From contig CALKVF010000015.1 in NCBI GenBank assembly GCA_937996535.1, positions 1 through 8,397 on the forward strand: 8,397 bases of DNA. The letters run 5' to 3'. This stretch comes from an uncultured Novosphingobium sp. GTDB taxonomy: Bacteria; Pseudomonadota; Alphaproteobacteria; Sphingomonadales; Sphingomonadaceae. This document shows, piece by piece, positions 1 through 5,932 of this stretch; the stretch's first letter is position 1, and each line of letters starts with the position of its first letter. A program made the translations under genes and the position numbers. The notes below the pieces were generated by a model that was not told where the DNA came from, made no database searches, and was given only the letters and a program-made list of their open reading frames with translations.

Positions 1-416
1 GTGTCCTTGGTGCGTTCGCGCACGGCCTTGCCGCGTTCGATGATGATCGGCTTGAAGCCCATCTGCGCCAGTACCAATGCCGCCAGCAGGCCGCAGGGGC
101 CCGCCCCGATCACCACCGGGCGCTGGCCGTCCCAGCCTTCGGGCGCGCGGGTGGGAAACTTGTAGCTGGTATCGGGCGCGGTGCGCACGTTGTGATCGTC
201 GGCAAAGCGCGCCAGCACGCCGGCCTCATCCGTCAGTGTCAGATCGAGCGCATAGACCAGCTGGATCGCGGACTTCTTGCGCGCATCGTTGCCGCGCTTG
301 ACCACGGTGAAGCGTTCGAGTTCGTCGGCACGGATGCTCAGGCGCTGGCAGATCGCAGCGGGCAGATCATCCGCCGTGTGATCGAGCGGGAGCTTCAGTT
401 CATTGAGGCGCAGCAT
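1..416 (-). CDS. FAD-dependent dehydrogenase (COG2509-like), N-terminal part, truncated by window edge
   Basis: The first 138 residues are visible; the C-terminus lies outside the window. The protein starts MLRLNELKLPLDH, and residues 1-80 form the small N-terminal domain with a conserved K-R-G-x-D-A-R-K-K segment (residues 40-48). This domain precedes the flavin fold in a family of uncharacterised NAD(P)/FAD-dependent dehydrogenases. The Rossmann strand follows at 101-103, with the dinucleotide-binding glycines GAGPCG at 104-109 and the ribose-binding acid E127 in IIIERGK. The start is well bounded: an in-frame TAG lies five codons upstream (429-431), and ATG at 416 is the first start after it. 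Its ribosome site is weak (AGG six bases upstream). It lies downstream of aceA on the same strand, but two hairpins in between suggest it is mostly transcribed separately. The substrate is unknown. The family call rests on recognised sequence style and the FAD motif, and is fairly secure. Confidence 0.85.
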   Translation of the reverse strand, partial: MLRLNELKLPLDHTADDLPAAICQRLSIRADELERFTVVKRGNDARKKSAIQLVYALDLTLTDEAGVLARFADDHNVRTAPDTSYKFPTRAPEGWDGQRPVVIGAGPCGLLAALVLAQMGFKPIIIERGKAVRERTKD

Positions 417-454
417 GATCGCCTGCCCCTAGCCCCGTTCGCGCGACAATGAAA

Positions 455-489
455 TGGCCCGCCACGCGAAAGGGGCGCGTGACGGGCCA
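455..489 (-). terminator. Stem-loop, probable transcription terminator for aceA (distal hairpin)
   Basis: Arms 455-461 and 483-489 pair perfectly (TGGCCCG with CGGGCCA). After a single C/A mismatch, 463-468 and 476-481 pair (CACGCG with CGCGTG), leaving a 7-base loop. This gives a 13-pair GC-rich stem with one mismatch. Read on the minus strand, it follows the aceA stop by about 30 bases and is trailed only by ATTTCATT, so the U-tract is poor. It would stop or stall transcripts coming from aceA, or protect their 3' end. Neither strand has a good U-run, so intrinsic termination is probable rather than certain. Confidence 0.55.
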
Positions 490-490
490 A

Positions 491-508
491 ACTTCCTCCC
501 CAGGAAGT
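491..508 (-). terminator. Short perfect stem-loop directly after the aceA stop (proximal hairpin)
   Basis: ACTTCCT at 491-497 pairs perfectly with AGGAAGT at 502-508 around a CCCC loop, 12 bases past the aceA stop codon. On the minus strand it is followed by TTT and then at once by the larger hairpin, so the two stand in tandem. The stem is only 7 pairs and moderately stable. It is probably part of a composite aceA terminator or a 3'-end stabilising element. Confidence 0.45.
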
Positions 509-520
509 GTCTAGCGGCGA

Positions 521-2110
521 TTAGGCCGCAAACTGGTTCATCGTATTGGCCGCGCCGCCCGCCTTGAGCGCGGCTTCACCGGCGAAGTATTCCTTGTGAT
601 CGTCGCCAATGTCCGAGCCCGACATATTCTGGTGCTTCACGCAGGCGATGCCCTGACGGATTTCCTGACGCTGCACGCCCTTGACGTAGCCGAGCATCCC
701 CTGATCGCCGAAGTATTCCTTGGCGAGGTTGTCGGTGCTGAGCGCGGCGGTGTGATAGGTCGGCAGAGTGATCAGGTGGTGGAAGATCCCGGCCTGCGCC
801 GCCGCATCGCGCTGGAAGGTGCGGATGCGTTCGTCGGCTTCATCAGCCAGCGCGCTGCCGTCATAGTCAACGCTCATCAGCTTGGCGCGGTCATAGGCGG
901 ACACGTCCTTGCCCTCGGCGCTCCAGGCATCGAACACCTGCTGGCGGAAGTTCAGCGTCCAGTTGAAGCTGGGCGAATTGTTGTAGACCAGCTTAGCGTT
1001 GGGGATCACTTCGCGGATCCGGCTGACCATGCCGCCGATCTGGCCGATGTGCGGCTTTTCGGTTTCGATCCACAGCAGGTCCGCCCCGTTCTGAAGGCTG
1101 GTGATGCTGTCGAGCACGCAGCGGTCTTCGCCCGTTCCGGGGCGGAACTGGTAAAGGTTGCTGGGCAGGCGCTTGGGCCGCAGCAGCTTGCCGTCACGGC
1201 TGATCAGGACTTCACCGTGGCCAATTTCGGTCACTTCGTCGCAGTCGAGGAAGCTGTTGTACTGATCGCCAATGTCGCCGGCTTCGCGGGTGAAGGCGAT
1301 CTGCTTGGTCAGGCCAGCGCCGAGCGAGTCGGTGCGGGCAACGATCACGCCGTCTTCAACGCCCAGTTCCATGAAGGCGTAACGGACCGCCCGGATCTTC
1401 GCGAGGAAGTCCTCGTGCGGCACGGTGACCTTGCCGTCCTGGTGGCCGCACTGCTTTTCGTCCGAAACCTGGTTTTCGATCTGGATGCAGCAAGCGCCCG
1501 CCTCGATCATCTTCTTCGAGAGCAGATAGGTCGCCTCGGCATTGCCGAACCCGGCGTCGATGTCGGCGATGATCGGCACGATGTGGGTCTGATGGCCGTC
1601 AATCGCGGCCTGAACCTGCTTGGCCTTGACCTCGTCGCCAGCGGCGCGGGCAGCGTCCAGATCGCGGAACAGACCGCCCAGTTCGCGGGCATCGGCCTGA
1701 CGCAGGAAGGTGTAGAGTTCCTCGATCAGCATCGGCACGGTGGTCTTTTCGTGCATCGACTGGTCGGGCAGCGGACCGAATTCGCTGCGCAGCGCGGCGA
1801 CCATCCAGCCCGAGAGGTAGAGGTAACGGCCCTTGGTGGTGCCGAAGTGCTTCTTGATGGAGATCATCTTCTGCTGGCCGATGAAGCCGTGCCAGCAGCC
1901 CAGCGACTGGGTGTAGTTGGCTGGATCCTGATCGTAGGCGGCCATGTCTTCGCGCATGCTCTTGGCGGTGTAGCGCGCAATGTCGAGCCCGGTCTTGAAG
2001 CGGTTCTGCAGGCGCATCCGGGCCACCGATTCAGCTTCGATCCCGCCCCAGGTCTTGGTGAAGCGGCCGATTTCCTGTCCGGCTTCGGCGATGGTCTGCT
2101 GATAGGTCAT
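521..2110 (-). CDS. aceA: Isocitrate lyase, long (~530-residue) subclass
   Basis: Cleaves isocitrate to glyoxylate and succinate, the first step of the glyoxylate shunt, allowing growth on acetate, fatty acids and other C2-yielding substrates. The 529-residue product is longer than the E. coli enzyme (434 residues) and fits the larger subclass found in Pseudomonas and related bacteria. Visible motifs: the metal-binding segment ADIDAGFGN (182-190); the catalytic loop KQCGH (219-223, nucleophile/acid C221), where the common form is KKCGH; WIETEKP (347-353); and NNSPSFNW (377-384). The extra length lies mainly between the catalytic loop and WIETEKP. The start at 2110 (MTYQQTIAEAG) is preferred over the longer frame to 2191, because GAGGA stands 8 bases upstream of 2110 and the extra 27 residues look non-coding. 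The gene is divergent from an ScfR-type regulator across a 143-bp gap, and tandem hairpins follow it. Confidence 0.96.
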   Translation of the reverse strand: MTYQQTIAEAGQEIGRFTKTWGGIEAESVARMRLQNRFKTGLDIARYTAKSMREDMAAYDQDPANYTQSLGCWHGFIGQQKMISIKKHFGTTKGRYLYLSGWMVAALRSEFGPLPDQSMHEKTTVPMLIEELYTFLRQADARELGGLFRDLDAARAAGDEVKAKQVQAAIDGHQTHIVPIIADIDAGFGNAEATYLLSKKMIEAGACCIQIENQVSDEKQCGHQDGKVTVPHEDFLAKIRAVRYAFMELGVEDGVIVARTDSLGAGLTKQIAFTREAGDIGDQYNSFLDCDEVTEIGHGEVLISRDGKLLRPKRLPSNLYQFRPGTGEDRCVLDSITSLQNGADLLWIETEKPHIGQIGGMVSRIREVIPNAKLVYNNSPSFNWTLNFRQQVFDAWSAEGKDVSAYDRAKLMSVDYDGSALADEADERIRTFQRDAAAQAGIFHHLITLPTYHTAALSTDNLAKEYFGDQGMLGYVKGVQRQEIRQGIACVKHQNMSGSDIGDDHKEYFAGEAALKAGGAANTMNQFAA

Positions 2111-2204
2111 GGCACGTATCCTCATTCGCTGGCCCGAACCGGGGCCGTTCCTGAAGCCGGAGTGCCGCCAATTCCGCCCGGCTGGAAGCACCGGCAGAGT
2201 CGAC

Positions 2205-2242
2205 TTGTAATGCTTTACATCTTTTCCTTGTAAAGTTGTGCA
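2205..2242. promoter_or_regulatory. Candidate operator for the divergent ScfR/RamB-like regulator, between aceA and the regulator gene
   Basis: This AT-rich island lies in otherwise GC-rich DNA. Two 15-base direct repeats, TTGTAATGCTTTACA (2205-2219) and TTGTAAAGTTGTGCA (2228-2242), match at 11 of 15 positions, with starts 23 bases apart. Within them, CTTTACA (2213-2219) and TGTAAAG (2229-2235) form a perfect 7-bp inverted repeat with a 9-base spacer, and TGTAA/TTACA (2206-2210, 2215-2219) forms a smaller one. The half-sites resemble the TTTGCAAA-type motifs recalled for RamB and PccR, which belong to the same regulator family. The right repeat ends 11 bases before the regulator start, so binding could repress the regulator itself as well as control aceA. 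On the minus strand TTTACA (2229-2234) could serve as a -35 for aceA. Assignment as an operator is inference. Confidence 0.5.
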
Positions 2243-2253
2243 GTGATGACAGA

Positions 2254-3645
2254 ATGGCCCGCATGGCCGAATCCCGCCCGCTCTACCTTGGTCCGCGCCT
2301 CAAGCGCCTGCGCCGCGAACTGGGACTGACCCAGCAAGCGATGGCCGGCGACCTTGGCATTTCGCCCAGCTACGTCGCGCTGCTCGAACGCAACCAGCGC
2401 CCGCTGACCGCCGACCTGCTGCTGCGGCTGGCCAAGAGCTACAAGTTCGACCTGGCCGAATTCGCCGGCGACGACAGTGAAGACTATGCCAAGCGCATCG
2501 CCGCCGTGCTGCGCGATCCGATCTTTGCCGACATCGACCTGCCCGCACTGGAAGTGGCAGATCTGGCCACCAGCTTCCCAGGAGTGAGCGAGGCGCTGCT
2601 GCGGCTGCATTCGGCCTATACCCGCGAACAGCGGATGCTGGCCGAACGCCGCGACAGTCCGGATGAGAACGACCCGGTCGCCGAGGCCCGCCGGTTCGTC
2701 GCGCGGGAACGCAACTATTTCCACGCCATCGACACCCGCGCCGAGGAACTGGCCAGCGAAATCGCCAAGCGCGGCGATCCGGGCGAGTGGCTGCGCGCGA
2801 CCACCGGGGTCCGGGTCCGCTATCTCCCGCCCGACGTGATGATGGACGCGCTGCGCCGCTATGACCGGCACAACGAACAGCTGCTGATCAACGACACCCT
2901 CGACGGGGCCAGCCGCACATTCCAACTGGCGACGCATATCGCCTACACCGCCCTGCGCAGCGAGATCGCCGCCGTGATCCGGGCCGAACAGTTCGCTTCG
3001 CCCACCGCCGCCGCGCTGGTCCGCCGGGCGCTGGCGAGTTACGGCGCGGCCGCGATCCTGATGCCCTATGACCGCTTCGCCCGCGCGGTCGAGGCGCGCG
3101 GCTACGACATCGAGGCGCTGGGCCGGGCCTTTGGCACCAGCTTCGAACAGGTCGCCCACCGGCTGACCACGCTGAACAAGCCCGGAATGCTGCGGGTGCC
3201 GTTCTTCTTCATCCGGGTCGATCCGGCGGGCAATGTGTCCAAGCGGCTCGATGGGGCGGGCTTTCCTTTCGCCGCGCATGGCGGGGGCTGCCCACTGTGG
3301 AGCGTCCATTCGGTGTTCCGCACCCCCGGCGAAATCGCCACCCAGTTGCTTGAACTGCCCGATGGCCAGCGGTTCTTCTCGATCGCGCGGACCGTGCGTG
3401 CGGGCGGCGGGGCCTTTGGCCGCCCGCCAGTGCTGCGCGCAATCGCACTGGCCTGCGCCGCGGAACACGCCCCCAAGCTGGTCTATGCCCAGCCCGCCTT
3501 GCCCGAGCCGACCCCGATCGGGGTGACCTGCCGCCTGTGCAACCGCGCAGCCTGCACCGCGCGCGCGGTGCCGCCGGTCGGGCGCGATATCCTTGCCGAT
3601 GACTGGCGCCGCGATGGCGCGCCGTTCGCCTTTGACGACCAGTGA
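2254..3645 (+). CDS. XRE-type short-chain fatty acyl-CoA regulator (ScfR; RamB/PccR/PrpR-like)
   Basis: A DNA-binding regulator whose relatives sense short-chain acyl-CoA and control glyoxylate shunt or propionate genes. Of its 463 residues, 14-68 form a Cro/C1-type helix-turn-helix (GLTQQAMAGDLGISPSYVAL at 24-43, then LERNQRP). A middle region of about 160-310 resembles the IrrE/ImmA-like domain, but the usual HExxH zinc-protease site is absent: the equivalent stretch is FQLATHIAY (223-231). The C-terminal ScfR domain (about 320-460) has HGGGCPLW (342-349) and a C-x2-C-x4-C cluster at C426, C429 and C434. From memory, M. tuberculosis PrpR carries an iron-sulfur cluster on cysteines of this domain, so a cluster is plausible here. 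The gene is divergent from aceA, its likely target. ATG at 2254 is chosen; ATG at 2263 is equally possible since neither has a clear ribosome site. A TTG at 2236 would overlap the operator repeats and is less likely. Confidence 0.88.
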   Translation: MARMAESRPLYLGPRLKRLRRELGLTQQAMAGDLGISPSYVALLERNQRPLTADLLLRLAKSYKFDLAEFAGDDSEDYAKRIAAVLRDPIFADIDLPALEVADLATSFPGVSEALLRLHSAYTREQRMLAERRDSPDENDPVAEARRFVARERNYFHAIDTRAEELASEIAKRGDPGEWLRATTGVRVRYLPPDVMMDALRRYDRHNEQLLINDTLDGASRTFQLATHIAYTALRSEIAAVIRAEQFASPTAAALVRRALASYGAAAILMPYDRFARAVEARGYDIEALGRAFGTSFEQVAHRLTTLNKPGMLRVPFFFIRVDPAGNVSKRLDGAGFPFAAHGGGCPLWSVHSVFRTPGEIATQLLELPDGQRFFSIARTVRAGGGAFGRPPVLRAIALACAAEHAPKLVYAQPALPEPTPIGVTCRLCNRAACTARAVPPVGRDILADDWRRDGAPFAFDDQ

Positions 3646-3653
3646 TGGCGCAT

Positions 3654-3679
3654 TCCGGCGTGACAATCCGGGGTGACAA
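3654..3679. repeat. Tandem 13-bp direct repeat upstream of the thioesterase gene
   Basis: TCCGGCGTGACAA (3654-3666) is followed without a gap by TCCGGGGTGACAA (3667-3679), 12 of 13 bases identical. It lies in the 90-base gap between the ScfR-type regulator stop and the thioesterase start, about 57 bases before the latter. GTGACA in the second copy (3673-3678) is one base off the -35 consensus, but no good -10 follows at 17 bases (TTAGGG). A two-site operator or part of a promoter is possible; function is not shown. Confidence 0.5.
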
Positions 3680-3735
3680 GCGCCTGCCCGCGTGGTTAGG
3701 GACGCTATCTGCGATTCCCTCGCAAGGATGCCCCG

Positions 3736-4197
3736 ATGCCTGAAACCCAGTCCTCCGCCCCCGAAGGTGTCAACACCTCCCGCCTGGTCCTGATCGAGGA
3801 CGGCGAATGGGCCGGCTGGCACAAATGGGCCAGCGAAGAACCCTTCGAGGATCACGCCGGGCCGTTCTACGTGCGCTGGGAAGATGGCAAGGCGGTTGCC
3901 GGCTTCCGGGTCGAGCGCAAGAACCTCAACGGCTGGGGGCACTGCCACGGCGGTGCGCTGCTGACCTTTGCCGACTATGCCTTGTTCATGATCGCCGAAA
4001 ACGGCGGCCCGGTGGGCGGCGTGACCGTAACCATGTCGAGCGAATTTGTCGGCCCGGGCCGGGCTGGCGCGTTGCTGACCGCCAAAGGCGAAGTCACCCG
4101 CAAGGGCGGCAGCCTGATCTTCGTGCGCGGCACGATCCTTGATGGCGAAGAGCCGGTGCTGACCTTCTCCGCAACGATCAAGAAGCTGCGCGGTTAA
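3736..4197 (+). CDS. PaaI-like hotdog-fold acyl-CoA thioesterase
   Basis: A 153-residue protein predicted to hydrolyse an acyl-CoA thioester to free acid and CoA in the cytoplasm. The hotdog signature is clear: N65, H71-G72-G73 in GHCHGGALLTFAD, and D80, followed by the central helix. The N-to-H spacing (6) and N-to-D spacing (15) equal those of the active-site residues recalled for E. coli PaaI (N46, H52, D61), which supports an active enzyme. Strands VTVTMSSEFVGPG (97-109), GEVTRKGGSLIFVRGTI (118-134) and the C-terminal strand complete the fold. The start has AAGGA (3724-3728) 7 bases upstream; ATG at 3728 is out of frame. The gene lies on the same strand as the ScfR-type regulator, 90 bases downstream. 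It is convergent with the CoA-ester lyase, and the two stop codons share the tetranucleotide TTAA (4194-4197). The substrate cannot be read from the sequence. Confidence 0.85.
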   Translation: MPETQSSAPEGVNTSRLVLIEDGEWAGWHKWASEEPFEDHAGPFYVRWEDGKAVAGFRVERKNLNGWGHCHGGALLTFADYALFMIAENGGPVGGVTVTMSSEFVGPGRAGALLTAKGEVTRKGGSLIFVRGTILDGEEPVLTFSATIKKLRG

Positions 4198-5054
4198 GCC
4201 ACCGCCGCCGCGATCGCCAAGACCCGCTGCGCCTGTTCGAGGTGCAGCAGTTCAACCATCTTGCCATCGACCTTGATCGCGCCCTTGCCCGCGTTTTCGG
4301 GCAGGTCGAACGCGGCCGCAACCAGCCGGGCCCAGGCGACCTCGCCCTCGCTCGGGGTGAACACGTCGTTGCACGGGGCGATCTGATCGGGATGGATCAG
4401 GCTCTTGCCGTCAAAGCCCCATTCGAGCCCTTGCTCAACCTCGGTGCGGAACACGTCGAGGTCGCGAAATTCGTTACACACCCCATCAAGCACCGCCACG
4501 CCGTGGGCGCGCGCGGCTGCCACGGTGAGCGACAGGATCGGCAGGAACGGCGCGCGGCCCGGGCGCAGCTGGGCGCGCATTTCCTTGGCCAGATCGTTGG
4601 TGCCCATCACGAAGGCGGCCAACCGCGTATCGGCAGCACAAGCGGCAATGGCATCGACCTGCGGCACACAGGCGCAGGTTTCGATCATCGCCCACAGCTT
4701 CATCGCCGAGGGTGCGGATGCCAGCAGCGCGTCATAGGCGCGGATGTCCTCGGGCGAATTGACCTTGGGCACCAGCACCGCATCGGGCCCGGCAGCCGCA
4801 ATCGCCGCCAGATCATCGTGGCCCCACGGCGTGTTCAGCCCATTGGCGCGCACCACCAGTTCGCGGGTGCCAAACCCGCCCTCGGCCACGGCGGCAACGG
4901 CGGCGGCGCGGGCCTCGGCCTTGAACTCGGGCGCGACCGCATCTTCAAGATCGAGGATCACCACATCGCAGGGCAGGCTGCGTGCCTTGGCAAGCGCCTT
5001 GGCGTTCGAGGCGGGGAGATAGAGCGCGGAGCGGCGGGGGCGAAAGCTGGTCAT
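4194..5054 (-). CDS. HpcH/HpaI-CitE family CoA-ester lyase (malyl-CoA/citramalyl-CoA type)
   Basis: A 286-residue TIM-barrel enzyme of the citrate-lyase beta-subunit family. Members cleave or form 3-hydroxyacyl-CoA esters such as malyl-CoA, beta-methylmalyl-CoA or citramalyl-CoA, or hydrolyse malyl-CoA. Motifs in order: RRSALYLPASN (7-17), DVVILDLEDAV (30-40, with E37 and D38), R69 in VVRANGLN, LVPKVNSPED (94-103), the metal-binding E125 in AMIETCA, GTNDLAKE (151-158, with D154 as second metal ligand) and GFDGKSLIHP (213-222), which contacts CoA. The start at 5054 (MTSFRPRR) is preferred over longer in-frame starts because the family begins with this segment; a weak AGG site lies 7 bases upstream. 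It is divergent from the SDR and convergent with the thioesterase. Length and motifs fit stand-alone lyases, not the three-subunit citrate lyase; no citD or citF is nearby. The exact substrate is undetermined. Confidence 0.86.
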   Translation of the reverse strand: MTSFRPRRSALYLPASNAKALAKARSLPCDVVILDLEDAVAPEFKAEARAAAVAAVAEGGFGTRELVVRANGLNTPWGHDDLAAIAAAGPDAVLVPKVNSPEDIRAYDALLASAPSAMKLWAMIETCACVPQVDAIAACAADTRLAAFVMGTNDLAKEMRAQLRPGRAPFLPILSLTVAAARAHGVAVLDGVCNEFRDLDVFRTEVEQGLEWGFDGKSLIHPDQIAPCNDVFTPSEGEVAWARLVAAAFDLPENAGKGAIKVDGKMVELLHLEQAQRVLAIAAAVA

Positions 5055-5141
5055 GGTGAAACCTGTGCCATGACCCGGCCCCTCTCGACAAGCCCGCGCC
5101 GCGCGGTCACTCTGCCGCACACAACACAGCAAAGCACAAGC

Positions 5142-5147
5142 AGGAGG
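5142..5147 (+). promoter_or_regulatory. Strong Shine-Dalgarno AGGAGG that decides the SDR start
   Basis: AGGAGG stands directly before ATGATG. The first ATG (5149) would be one base from it, too close for initiation, while the second (5152) is four bases away and workable. The rest of the 97-base divergent gap 5055-5151 is mostly GC-rich, with a C/A-rich stretch at about 5119-5142, and shows no convincing -35/-10 pair or dyad. Confidence 0.7.
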
Positions 5148-5151
5148 GATG

Positions 5152-5928
5152 ATGTCTGACACGCAACTCAGCCGTTCGGTCAAAGGACTGACCGTGCTCG
5201 TGACCGGCGCGGGCAGCGGCATGGGCCGCGCCACCGCGCAGGTCTTTGCCGCAGAGGGCGCCAATGTCGCCGTCACCGACCTGCCCGGCACGGCGATCGA
5301 GACGATCGCGGCAGAGCTGCGCGCGCAGGGCCTTTCCGCCCAGGCCTGGCCGCTTGACGTCAGCGACGGTGCGGCGATCAAGCAGGTGGTGGATGCGGTG
5401 GCCAGCCAGTTTGGCGGGCTGGACGCGGTGGTCAACAATGCCGGAATTTCAGCCTTCTGCCCGATCGACGACGATGGCTACGACGCGATCTGGGACCGCG
5501 CGGTCAGCGTGCTGCTGACCGCGCACCAACGGATCATCCGCGCCGCCCTGCCCCACCTGCGGCAATCCGCGGCCCCGCGCATCGTCAACATCGCCTCGAC
5601 CGAGGCGCTTGGCGCAACTTCGCGCGATAGCCCCTATTCGGCGGCCAAGGCCGGGGTCACGGGCCTGACCCGCGCGCTGGCGGTGGAACTCGGGCGCGAG
5701 GGGATCACGGTCAACTGCATCTGCCCCGGCCCGATCCGCACCGGGATGACCGCCAACGTGCCCGAAGAGGACAAGGACACCTATGCCCACCGCCGCACCG
5801 CGCTGCGCCGCTATGGCCTGCCCGAGGAAGTGGCGCATATGACGCTGAGCCTGTGCCTGCCGGCGGCCTCGTTCATCACCGGGGTGACGATCCCGGTCGA
5901 TGGCGGATTGATGGCCCGCAACGCCTGA
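5152..5928 (+). CDS. Classical short-chain dehydrogenase/reductase (FabG-like SDR)
   Basis: A 258-residue oxidoreductase with a complete classical SDR layout: the cofactor glycine motif TGAGSGMG (19-26), D43 at the end of the second strand (VTD), which favours NAD(H) over NADP(H), LDV (68-70), NNAG (95-98), catalytic S149 in NIAST, and Y162 with K166 in YSAAK. PGPIRTGM (192-199) and the C-terminal ITGVTIPVDGG (242-252) are also typical of the family. It probably oxidises a secondary alcohol or reduces a ketone, but SDR substrates cannot be inferred from these motifs. The gene is divergent from the CoA-ester lyase, so they may share control and a pathway, for instance with a hydroxyacyl compound as common substrate; that is inference. 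The stop lies only 4 bases from the stop of the convergent LuxR-type gene. ATG at 5149 is an alternative start adding one methionine. Confidence 0.93.
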   Translation: MSDTQLSRSVKGLTVLVTGAGSGMGRATAQVFAAEGANVAVTDLPGTAIETIAAELRAQGLSAQAWPLDVSDGAAIKQVVDAVASQFGGLDAVVNNAGISAFCPIDDDGYDAIWDRAVSVLLTAHQRIIRAALPHLRQSAAPRIVNIASTEALGATSRDSPYSAAKAGVTGLTRALAVELGREGITVNCICPGPIRTGMTANVPEEDKDTYAHRRTALRRYGLPEEVAHMTLSLCLPAASFITGVTIPVDGGLMARNA

Positions 5929-5932
5929 GAGT

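Noticed and set aside
2131..2146. A small GGCCC/GGGCC hairpin in the aceA 5' leader
   Set aside because: Only five base pairs in GC-rich DNA; expected by chance and not convincing as a riboswitch or attenuator.
2111..2191. Extended isocitrate lyase start at 2191
   Set aside because: The added 27 residues do not look like a family N-terminus, and GAGGA 8 bases before ATG 2110 marks the real start.
596..2233. A 545-codon open frame on the plus strand, antisense to isocitrate lyase
   Set aside because: The minus-strand product is an unmistakable isocitrate lyase. Long antisense frames arise from strong third-position GC bias; the translation is low in recognisable motifs and has no ribosome site.
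3511..3524. A 14-bp perfect palindrome ACCCCGATCGGGGT within the ScfR-type gene
   Set aside because: It encodes the conserved T-P-I-G-V segment of the ScfR C-terminal domain, so GC-rich codons for that motif explain the symmetry.
2215..3948. A 577-codon open frame on the minus strand, antisense to the ScfR-type regulator and part of the thioesterase
   Set aside because: It spans two real genes and the gap between them, has no recognisable domain, and is explained by codon bias of the plus-strand genes.
4242..5159. A 305-codon open frame antisense to the CoA-ester lyase
   Set aside because: The lyase motifs on the minus strand are complete; the antisense translation resembles nothing and is a codon-bias shadow.
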